A stretch of 12,946 nucleotides of DNA from Rhodospirillales bacterium (GTDB taxonomy: Bacteria; Pseudomonadota; Alphaproteobacteria; Acetobacterales; Acetobacteraceae): assembly GCA_025352915.1 (NCBI GenBank), contig JANXSA010000175.1, forward strand, positions 1-12,946, written 5' to 3'. Below are positions 1 through 5,710 of the stretch, piece by piece. Position numbers and translations under genes: made by a program. The notes beneath the pieces are model-generated. The model worked only from the letters and a program-made list of their open reading frames with translations, was not told where the DNA came from and made no database searches. Each line of letters begins with the position of its first letter. Within the stretch, counting starts at the first letter, position 1.

Positions 1-1208
1 CCCCAGTCGGTGGCGACATAGTCCAGGTTCATGCCGAGCTTGCGGAAGATGTCGCCGGCCACTTCGCTCATTGCGTTGATCGCCGGAAGGTCGGTGGGCA
101 CCAGCATGTTGAAGCGTTCGCCCGCGTACCCGGCGGCGGCGAGGTCCTTTTTCACCTGTTCGAGGTTGCGCGGGCTGGTCAGCACGTCGAGCCCGGCCTT
201 GTTGGCCAGCGGCGAGCTGGGGTGGAAATAGCCGACACCGTCGAAGCGCATCTTGGTGTCTTCGCCGGCGACGGCGGTCATCATGTCGACCTGGCTGAAG
301 GCGCCGAGCAGCGCGCGGCGGACGGCTTGGTTGTTGAACGGCGCCAGCAGGTGGTTGAAGCGCATCACCGCCATGTAGCCGAGCGTGTCGATGACATCGA
401 CGCTGACCCCGGCGCGGCGGCGCAGGGTGGGCAGCAGGTCGGCGGTGGGCTGTTCCCACCAGTCGATCTCGCCGGCCTGCAGGGCGGCGGCCGCCGTCGC
501 GGGGTCGGGGATGGTGTGCCATTCGACGCGGTCGACATGGACGATCTTGCCGCCAGTGGTGCCGATGGCGGGCTCGGCGCGCGGGACGTAGCCGGCGAAT
601 TTCTCATAGACGTTGCGGGAACCGGCGACGCGCTCGGCGATCACATAGCGGAACGGGCCGCTGCCGATCACCTCGGTCACCTGCTGGGCCGGGGCGGCGC
701 TGGCCAGGCGCTCGGGCATGATGGCGGGGGTCAGCGGGGTTGGCTTGCCGAGCAGGTCGGCCAACAGGCGGAACGGGCGCTTGAGGCGGAATTGCACCAC
801 CTTGTCCGAAAGGGCGGAGATTTCCTCGACCTGGGTCCAGACCGATACGGCGAAGACATCGCGTCGAGCCCAGCGTTGCAGGCTGGCGACCACGTCGCGC
901 GCCAGGACGGGGGTGTTGTCGTGGAAGCGCAGCCCGTCGCGCAGGGTGATTTTCCAGGTGAGGCCGTTATCCTCGATGACATGGCCGGCGGCCATTTGCG
1001 GCTTCGGCTGGCCAGCATCATCCACGCCATACAGCGTGTCGTAGACGAGGTAGCTGTGGTTGCGGGTGACCAGGGCGGGGGCGAAATGCGGATCGACCAA
1101 AGCGAGGTCGGCCTGCGGGGCGAATTTTATCACCTTCGCCGGCTGGGCGTGGACCGAAGGCGCTGCGAGCATGGCCGCCGATGCGGCCAGGAAACCACGA
1201 CGCTGCAT
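1..1208 (-). CDS. ABC transporter substrate-binding protein, family 5 (partial, 3' end outside window)
   Basis: This is a periplasmic solute-binding protein of the peptide/nickel/glutathione class, which delivers its ligand to an ABC importer. Translation gives 402 codons without a stop before the left edge; the family is usually 500-530 residues, so roughly the last quarter is missing. The N-terminus MQRRGFLAASAAMLAAPSVHA is a Tat-like signal (RRGFL followed by a short hydrophobic stretch and an AHA-type cleavage site). Family landmarks follow in order: a VDPHFAPALVTRNHSYLVYDTLY-type opening segment, then LTWKITLRDGLRFHDNTPV, GSGPFRYV, ALQAGEIDWWEQ and FNNQAVRRALL. The start is ATG at 1208-1206, with AGGAG at 1215-1219 and 6 nt spacing. 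Permease and ATPase genes would be expected past the left edge, if present. Ligand unknown; peptide, amine or other amide-type solutes are all possible. Confidence 0.9.
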   Translation of the reverse strand, partial: MQRRGFLAASAAMLAAPSVHAQPAKVIKFAPQADLALVDPHFAPALVTRNHSYLVYDTLYGVDDAGQPKPQMAAGHVIEDNGLTWKITLRDGLRFHDNTPVLARDVVASLQRWARRDVFAVSVWTQVEEISALSDKVVQFRLKRPFRLLADLLGKPTPLTPAIMPERLASAAPAQQVTEVIGSGPFRYVIAERVAGSRNVYEKFAGYVPRAEPAIGTTGGKIVHVDRVEWHTIPDPATAAAALQAGEIDWWEQPTADLLPTLRRRAGVSVDVIDTLGYMAVMRFNHLLAPFNNQAVRRALLGAFSQVDMMTAVAGEDTKMRFDGVGYFHPSSPLANKAGLDVLTSPRNLEQVKKDLAAAGYAGERFNMLVPTDLPAINAMSEVAGDIFRKLGMNLDYVATDW

Positions 1209-1307
1209 TTTCCACTCCTGCCTGATGTGGCGGGAATGCTACGCAGGCGATCCTGGAAAGGCCAGCGGGATTCCCCAGTTGGCCCGGATGCAAAGCAATG
1301 GGGTCTG

Positions 1308-1333
1308 GGGCCTAAGGCCCCAGCCTTAGGCCC
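1308..1333 (-). terminator. Hairpin immediately after the NIPSNAP gene
   Basis: Perfect inverted repeat with 10-bp arms, GGGCCTAAGG (1308-1317) and CCTTAGGCCC (1324-1333), and a 6-nt loop. It starts at the base after the NIPSNAP stop codon (1334-1336). No T-tract follows, so it is either a GC-rich terminator of the kind common in high-GC genomes or an mRNA 3' stabilising stem. A shorter overlapping palindrome, CTGGGGCCT A AGGCCCCAG (1305-1323), could form an alternative stem. Confidence 0.6.
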
Positions 1334-1654
1334 TTACTTCACCGGCGAGAACGCTGTCGGCGCCAGGATGCGGTTTTCCATTTCCACCAGCACATCCGCC
1401 TCGGCGACGGCGGCGATGTAGGCGCCCCAGGCCGGGTCCGCGGCCATGGCGCGGCGGCGGGCTTCGCGGTCGGCCTGGTCGGCGTAGCCCCACATGTGGA
1501 CGACGCGGTTCAGCGGGCCTTCGACGGTGGTGTACCAGCCGAGGCAGTTACCGAGGTATTTCTGTTGCAGCGGCCAGGCCAAGTCCTGATAGATCTTGAC
1601 GAACTGGGCCATTTTGTTGGGCTTGCAGGTGTAGATACGCAGGTCGACGATCAC
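1334..1654 (-). CDS. NIPSNAP family protein
   Basis: Small single-domain protein of 106 residues, the usual size for bacterial NIPSNAP proteins, which adopt a dimeric alpha-beta barrel fold. The function of the family in bacteria is not settled. The sequence begins VIVDLRIYTCKPNKMAQF and has the expected LGWYTTVEGPLNRVVHMWGY core, followed by a basic ARRRAMAADPAW helix and a C-terminal ENRILAPTAFSPV segment. A longer in-frame ATG exists at 1744, but it would overlap the upstream phosphatase gene and add non-conserved Arg/Pro-rich residues. The GTG at 1654-1652 is chosen because AAGGA lies 7 nt upstream and the homologous part starts there. It sits 44 nt downstream of the phosphatase stop and is probably the last gene of that transcript, since a hairpin follows at once. 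Confidence 0.85.
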   Translation of the reverse strand: MIVDLRIYTCKPNKMAQFVKIYQDLAWPLQQKYLGNCLGWYTTVEGPLNRVVHMWGYADQADREARRRAMAADPAWGAYIAAVAEADVLVEMENRILAPTAFSPVK

Positions 1655-1661
1655 GGGCGTT

Positions 1662-1666
1662 TCCTT
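1662..1666 (-). promoter_or_regulatory. Ribosome-binding site that fixes the GTG start of the NIPSNAP gene
   Basis: AAGGA on the minus strand inside an A-rich run (AAAAAAGGAAACGCCC then GTG), 7 nt from the GTG codon. It decides between the GTG start and the upstream ATG at 1744, which has no comparable site and overlaps the preceding gene. Confidence 0.6.
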
Positions 1667-1698
1667 TTTTGATGAAGTAGCGGGTCGGGCGAAAACCG

Positions 1699-2412
1699 TC
1701 AGGTCTGGATGAAGCCGATTTGGCGGCCCTCCAGCACGGCGCATGTCAGGCGGCCGTCGAATACCGCGCCGGTGTCGATGCCGATGCGGTTGAAGCGGAT
1801 TTCAGGGGCGATGCGCGGGGTGTGGCCGTGCACCACGACGATGCCGAAATCCTGTTCGCTGTAGAGGAACGAGTTGCGGATGGTCAGCAGGTCCTGGTCG
1901 GTCTGCGCCGATAATGTCACGCCGGGGCGGATGCCGGCGTGGACGAACAGATAGCCGCCGAGCTGATGGCGCAAAGCGAGGCCGCGCAGGAAGCGCATGT
2001 CCGCGTCGGGCACGTGGGCGCGCCAGGTGTCGCGCGGTGCGTCGGGGTCGCCGCCCCAGCTGGTCAGCGCAGCGCGGCCGCCGGAGATCATCCAGTCGGT
2101 GGCCGAGGCGCCGGCGCCGTCGAGCGCATCGATCATGGTGCGTTCGTGGTTGCCCATCAGGTTGACCGTCGGCACGCCGGGCAGCGGATTGCCGGCGGCG
2201 AGGCGCTGGACCACGGCGGCGCTGTCGGGGCCGCGATCGACGTAATCGCCGACATGCAGCAGCAGGGGGTGGGCCGCCGGGCGGGCGGCGAGGTCCTCGG
2301 CGATGGCGGCGTGCAGTGCCCATAGGCGTTCGGCGCAGCCATGGATGTCGCCGATGGCATAGACGCGATGGCCGTCCGGCAATTGGCCGGGGGCATCCTG
2401 GAGGGCGATCAT
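1699..2412 (-). CDS. Calcineurin-like (PPP-type) metallophosphoesterase
   Basis: Cytoplasmic metal-dependent phosphatase of 237 residues. All signature motifs of the PPP/PrpE-like bacterial group are present in order: GDIHG (21-25), GDYVDRG (55-61), GNHE (87-90), HAG (158-160) and HGHT (195-198), which between them supply the two-metal site and the catalytic His. Family members act as serine/threonine protein phosphatases or as diadenosine-tetraphosphate-type hydrolases; the sequence alone does not separate these. The length is normal and there is no signal peptide. The start is ATG at 2412, with only a weak GGGA upstream. It lies 13 nt downstream of the EamA transporter stop and 44 nt upstream of the NIPSNAP gene, so co-transcription with both is likely. 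The neighbours do not reveal its substrate. Confidence 0.9.
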   Translation of the reverse strand: MIALQDAPGQLPDGHRVYAIGDIHGCAERLWALHAAIAEDLAARPAAHPLLLHVGDYVDRGPDSAAVVQRLAAGNPLPGVPTVNLMGNHERTMIDALDGAGASATDWMISGGRAALTSWGGDPDAPRDTWRAHVPDADMRFLRGLALRHQLGGYLFVHAGIRPGVTLSAQTDQDLLTIRNSFLYSEQDFGIVVVHGHTPRIAPEIRFNRIGIDTGAVFDGRLTCAVLEGRQIGFIQT

Positions 2413-2425
2413 GCCTGTGTTCCCG

Positions 2426-3382
2426 TCATGTCCGCTGCCGGGCTTCGCGCCGGGCGATCCAGGTGGTGGAGAGGAAAATGACGAAGCCGCCGAGCATGGT
2501 GGTTTCGGTTGGGTAGTCGCCGAACACCGCGATCCCGGCCAGCGAGGCCCAGATCAGCTCGACGAACTTGATCGACTGGGTGGCCGAGGCGTCGGTGGCG
2601 CGCAGGGCGCGGGTGTTACAGTAATGGCCGAGGCTGCCGAACGCGCCGCAGACCATCAGCAGGAGCCATTGCGTGGCCGTGGGCCAGCGCCAGTCGAGCA
2701 GGGCGAAGGGGAACAGGAAGACGGTCACCATCATGGCCTGCCACACCACGATCACCTCGACGCGGTCGTGGCGGGTGAGCGACTTGGCGATCAGGAAGGC
2801 CACGGCGAATAGCGGCGAGGCGCCGAGCATCACCAACTGCCAGAATCCGCCGCCGTTATTCAAGGGGGCGCCACTCCAGGACGGCGCGACCACGATCAGC
2901 ACGCCGAGGAAGCCGAAGATCGCCGCCACCCAGCGCGCCAGGACGGCCTTTTCGCCTAGGACGAGCGAGGCGCCCAGCATGATGAAGATCGGCGTGGTGA
3001 AGCCGATCGCCACGTTGTCGGCCAGCGGGATATGTGGCAGCGCCGAGAACCACAGCAGCATGCCCGCGGTGTGGGTGAGGCCGCGCCAGAACTGGACGAC
3101 GGGGCGATTGGTGACATAGCTCGCCAGCCCCGCCCGCAGCACCAGCGGCAGCAGCACCAGCAGGCCGCAGGCATAGCGCAGAAAGCCGATCTGCATCGGT
3201 GCCAGCGATGCTGACATGTATTTCATGACGGTGTTCAGCACGGTGAACAGCAGGCCGGCGACGGCCATCCAGATCATACCGCGCACGGCGGGCGTCAGCG
3301 CCAGGGCTGCCACCGTCAGCCGGGCATGCAAACGGCGCCCGGCCGCGAGGCCGGACGCCGGTTGCCAGTCTTGCAGGCTCAT
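2426..3382 (-). CDS. DMT superfamily transporter, EamA family
   Basis: Inner-membrane protein of 318 residues with about ten hydrophobic helices arranged as two tandem EamA domains (about residues 36-167 and 182-311). Both halves show family features, such as FLRYACGLLVLLPL and PIFIMLGASLVLGEK in the first and KFVELIWASLAGIAVFGDYP near the end of the second. Family members export or import metabolites such as amino acids and related small molecules. The first 35 residues are hydrophilic and Arg-rich and precede the first helix (MIWMAVAGLLFTVLN). The ATG at 3277, starting at Met36, is therefore a reasonable alternative start; neither start has a convincing Shine-Dalgarno. The gene follows the aminotransferase stop by 37 nt, so the two may be co-transcribed and the cargo may be an amino compound related to that enzyme. 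That link is inference. Confidence 0.88.
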   Translation of the reverse strand: MSLQDWQPASGLAAGRRLHARLTVAALALTPAVRGMIWMAVAGLLFTVLNTVMKYMSASLAPMQIGFLRYACGLLVLLPLVLRAGLASYVTNRPVVQFWRGLTHTAGMLLWFSALPHIPLADNVAIGFTTPIFIMLGASLVLGEKAVLARWVAAIFGFLGVLIVVAPSWSGAPLNNGGGFWQLVMLGASPLFAVAFLIAKSLTRHDRVEVIVVWQAMMVTVFLFPFALLDWRWPTATQWLLLMVCGAFGSLGHYCNTRALRATDASATQSIKFVELIWASLAGIAVFGDYPTETTMLGGFVIFLSTTWIARREARQRT

Positions 3383-3419
3383 CCGGGGTGCACCCGACTC
3401 AGCCTGTGGTCGTTTCGGC

Positions 3420-4817
3420 TCAGGCGGATAGCTGCGCGCCGAGTTCGGCGAGGCCGCGATCCAGCACGTCGACGACGCGGTCGATTTCGGCGCGGGTGAT
3501 GACCAGCGGCGGCGAGAAGGTCAGGGTGTTGGAATACTGGCTGCCGCCACCCGAACGGCCGATGATCACGCCGTTCTTGCGCGCGAAGGCCACCATGGCG
3601 CCGACACTGGCCGAGCTGGCCTGTTGCTTGGACTTCTTGTCCTTCACCAGTTCGACGCCGAGCAGCAGGCCCTTGCCGCGGACATCGCCGACATTGGCGT
3701 GCTTCAGCAGGGTCTTGAGGCCGTCCATGAAGTAGACGCCCATTTCGGCGCTGCGCTCGACCAGTTTTTCCTCGGCCATGATCTCGATGTTGCGCACCGC
3801 AACCGCGGCGGCGACCGGGTGGCCGCCATAGGTGTTGACCTGCATCACCTGGCGCATTTCGGCTTCTTCGCCGCGGAACGAGTTGAAGACCTCGTTCTTG
3901 ACCACGGTGGCGGCGATCGGCAGGTAGGCCGAGACGATGCCCTTGGCGATCGCCATGATGTCGGGCTTCACGCCGTAATGCTGGTGTGCGAACATCTTGC
4001 CGGTGCGGCCGAAGCCGTTGATGACTTCATCGACATGCAGCAGGGCGCCGTATTTGCGGCACAGCTTTTCCACCGCGGGCAGGTACTCGTCGGGCGGCAC
4101 GGCGATGCCGACGCTGGACATGATCGGCTCGATCAGGATCTCGGCGATGCTGTCCGGGCCTTCGCCGTGGATGGTGTTTTCCATGTTGGTCACGCAGGCC
4201 AGTTCGCAGGAGGGGTATTCCAGGCCGAACGGGCAGCGGTAGCAGGTGGGGGCGGCGACGTGGACGAATTCGTTGCCGCCGAGCGGCTCGAACTTGCCTT
4301 TGCGATCGCCCATGCCGCCGGCGGCCAGGGTGGCCAGGGTGGTGCCGTGATAGGCGTAGTAGCGGCTGATGGTCTTGTAGCGGAAGGCGCCCTTGGCCTG
4401 TTCATGGCGCTGGTACTGGCGGGCGATCTTGAAGCCGGCCTCGTTGGCCTCGGAGCCGGAATTGACGAAATAGCTGTGGTAGCCGCCGCCCATCAGGCCG
4501 TTGATCTGCTCGGCGAGGCGGGCGGCCGGCAAGTTCATCGCGGTGTGCGGGTAATAGGCGATCTGCTGCATCTGCTCGGCGGCGATGTCCGCCAGCTCGG
4601 TGCGGCCATAGCCGATGTTGACGCACCACAGCCCGGCCATGGTGTCGAGGTATTCGGTGCCGTCATGGTCGACGATGGTCGAACCCCGGGCGCCGGTCAC
4701 CACGATCTGGCTCTTTTCCAGCGAATTGTGCTGGACGATCGGGTGCAGGACGTTTTCCAGGTCCTGCTTGACGACGGCTTTGCGGATTTCCGGGTCAGGC
4801 GCGTTGGTGAGCGACAT
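3420..4817 (-). CDS. Class III PLP-dependent aminotransferase (omega-aminotransferase type)
   Basis: Complete 465-residue aminotransferase, fold type I, cytoplasmic. It moves an amino group from a primary amine or omega-amino acid to a keto acid, commonly pyruvate. Visible landmarks are DTMAGLWCVNIGYGR (about 58-72), the phosphate-binding NSGSEANE (119-126), YHGTT (156-160), HVDEVINGFGRTG (261-273) with Asp263 facing the PLP nitrogen, and AIAKGI (289-294) with Lys292 as the Schiff-base lysine. Overall it resembles the taurine-pyruvate, beta-alanine-pyruvate and putrescine-pyruvate enzymes, but I cannot fix the substrate. Unusual detail: four cysteines spaced CYRC...C...C (192, 195, 204, 208). 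The start is ATG at 4817, preceded by AGAGG. A candidate promoter and a perfect 24-bp palindrome lie upstream. The EamA transporter follows 37 nt downstream. Confidence 0.93.
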   Translation of the reverse strand: MSLTNAPDPEIRKAVVKQDLENVLHPIVQHNSLEKSQIVVTGARGSTIVDHDGTEYLDTMAGLWCVNIGYGRTELADIAAEQMQQIAYYPHTAMNLPAARLAEQINGLMGGGYHSYFVNSGSEANEAGFKIARQYQRHEQAKGAFRYKTISRYYAYHGTTLATLAAGGMGDRKGKFEPLGGNEFVHVAAPTCYRCPFGLEYPSCELACVTNMENTIHGEGPDSIAEILIEPIMSSVGIAVPPDEYLPAVEKLCRKYGALLHVDEVINGFGRTGKMFAHQHYGVKPDIMAIAKGIVSAYLPIAATVVKNEVFNSFRGEEAEMRQVMQVNTYGGHPVAAAVAVRNIEIMAEEKLVERSAEMGVYFMDGLKTLLKHANVGDVRGKGLLLGVELVKDKKSKQQASSASVGAMVAFARKNGVIIGRSGGGSQYSNTLTFSPPLVITRAEIDRVVDVLDRGLAELGAQLSA

Positions 4818-4845
4818 GGCTGCCTCTTGAAGGTTGCTTGGGGGA

Positions 4846-4875
4846 AGCCTAGCGCAGCCGCCTGCTTGCTGTCAC
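4846..4875 (-). promoter_or_regulatory. Candidate promoter of the aminotransferase gene
   Basis: On the minus strand, a -35-like GTGACA (4870-4875) and a -10-like TAGGCT (4846-4851) are separated by 18 nt. Predicted transcription would begin near 4839, giving a leader of about 22 nt with its own ribosome-binding site. The match is partial (five of six bases at -35, three of six at -10). A very similar TAGGCT arrangement sits before the CoA-transferase gene, which raises confidence a little. Confidence 0.4.
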
Positions 4876-5394
4876 CCCTTGGGCGACGTGGCGTGATTTA
4901 TTATTTCGATATCGAAATAATATAGGCGCGGCTGCACGCCGCCGCACGGCGGGGTTTGGCGACGGATTGGGCGCCGGACGGGCGGGTGGATCGCGCGTGC
5001 GCGGGCGGGCCGCCGGCGGGGTGGCGGGCAGGGGCGGGATGACAGCTTGCGTGATGTGGCGGGCGGCCGGTCGCGCGGCGCGCTGTGGCGCGGCCTGTGC
5101 CACGCGGGTGCTGCTGCGCGGCAGGCGGGCGGCCCGCATTGCAGGGGCGCGGACCGTCTGGCCAGCGTGATGGCGCACGGCTTGCGGGGTGGCGTGGCGC
5201 GAGGCGGGGACGGGAAGGTTGCCGGCCTGCCAAAGCGCCAAAAGCTGCTCCAGGCGGGCGAAAATGCGCGCGAAGCAAGCCATGATGAGGGCGTGAATGG
5301 CCGCCGGAAAAAAGGCGCGGTTCTCCGGCCGGGCCTGCGCGATTTCGCGCAGGCCGGCGAACTGGTCGCCCAGGGAGGGGGATTTGCCTACCAT
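4849..5394 (-). CDS. Hypothetical protein with conserved-looking N-terminus and Ala/Pro/Arg-rich tail
   Basis: 181 codons, no recognised domain. The first 60 residues look like a real protein: QFAGLREIAQARPENRAFFP followed by a hydrophobic helix, AAIHALIMACFARIFARLEQLLALW, then QAGNLP. From about residue 62 the sequence is low-complexity Ala/Pro/Arg, strongly basic, ending in ILFRYRNN plus about 15 residues. I recall small uncharacterised Acetobacteraceae proteins with a similar ARPENRAFFP-helix-basic tail layout, but this is unchecked. There is no Shine-Dalgarno before ATG 5394; instead a promoter-like pair ends 6 nt upstream, so the mRNA may be leaderless. The 3' end overlaps the palindrome and promoter of the aminotransferase gene, so the tail may be non-conserved. 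The Arg/Pro tail could also be a by-product of GC-rich intergenic DNA. Confidence 0.5.
   Translation of the reverse strand: MVGKSPSLGDQFAGLREIAQARPENRAFFPAAIHALIMACFARIFARLEQLLALWQAGNLPVPASRHATPQAVRHHAGQTVRAPAMRAARLPRSSTRVAQAAPQRAARPAARHITQAVIPPLPATPPAARPRTRDPPARPAPNPSPNPAVRRRAAAPILFRYRNNKSRHVAQGVTASRRLR
4899..4922. promoter_or_regulatory. Perfect 24-bp AT-rich palindrome, probable regulator-binding site
   Basis: Half-site TATTATTTCGAT followed by its exact reverse complement, 24 bp without a mismatch, 18 of 24 bases A/T, inside DNA that is otherwise very GC-rich. It lies 82-105 nt upstream of the aminotransferase ATG and about 60-83 nt upstream of its predicted transcription start. Size and symmetry suit a dimeric winged-helix or HTH regulator (MarR-, GntR- or TetR-like are options). 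No regulator gene lies in the window. It also falls inside the 3' part of the hypothetical gene at 4849-5394. Confidence 0.6.
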
Positions 5395-5400
5395 GGGCGT

Positions 5401-5429
5401 AATCTAACTAACTTATCTTCGGTGAACAA
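5401..5429 (-). promoter_or_regulatory. Candidate promoter giving a leaderless transcript
   Basis: On the minus strand, TTGTTC (5424-5429), a 17-nt spacer, and TAGATT (5401-5406). Only 6 nt separate the -10 element from the ATG at 5394-5392, so the first transcribed base would be at or next to the A of the start codon. The stretch is unusually AT-rich for this genome and contains a short repeat (TTAGTTAG). Confidence 0.4.
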
Positions 5430-5489
5430 GAGAAAAATTGCTCAGGATGGAGAATTTTTTTGATGGGGGAGTCAGCGAGGGGAGGGGAG

Positions 5490-5707
5490 GCAAGGAAGGA
5501 TTCTTCTTTTTGTGAACAAAAAGAAGCAAAAAAACTTTATCCGATGGCGCGGGATGAAATAATTGATGCCGGGCGGGCAGCGTGGGTCCTTCGGTTCCCT
5601 CAGGATGACGGTGAAGTGGTGGAATGCCAAAGCGCATTCCACCCCACGAGGGCGAACGGATGAAGTTTTTTTGCTTCTTTTTGTTCACAAAAAGAAGACT
5701 TCCTTGC
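5490..5707. repeat. Composite inverted-repeat element, copy 1 (MITE-like)
   Basis: About 218 bp with inverted terminal arms of about 50 bp: 5490-5543 and 5657-5707. A 35-bp core is identical in the two arms in opposite orientation (5503-5537 and 5663-5697). Each core contains its own 24-bp palindrome, CTTCTTTTTGT, two bases, ACAAAAAGAAG (5503-5526 and 5674-5697), next to a run of seven A or T. Between the arms lies GCGTGGGTCCTTCG...GGATGACG (5580-5610), which recurs in the second copy at 7382-7567. There is no coding capacity for a transposase and no clear target-site duplication. The right end stops 3 bp from the stop codon of the solute-binding protein gene, so on the minus strand its hairpin could also serve as that gene's 3' end. 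Confidence 0.75.
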
Positions 5708-5710
5708 TTT

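Noticed and set aside
222..1421. Long plus-strand open frame (about 399 codons)
   Set aside because: It lies antisense to the solute-binding protein and NIPSNAP genes. The product is Gly/Ala/Asp/His-rich without domain features, and the minus-strand products match known families throughout.
3386..3395. Palindrome GGGTGCACCC between the aminotransferase and EamA genes
   Set aside because: Ten-bp GC palindromes are common by chance in DNA of this composition and nothing else supports a function.
3624..4925. Long plus-strand open frame (about 433 codons)
   Set aside because: Antisense to the aminotransferase. Composition is Gly/Ala/Val/Asp/His, typical of a reverse-complement shadow in high-GC DNA, with no motif.
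5503..5697. Intrinsic terminators at the repeat hairpins
   Set aside because: The stems are AT-rich with a two-base loop and the A/T run is on the wrong side for a stem followed by U-tract in most orientations. The repeat explanation is better, though a 3'-end role is not excluded.
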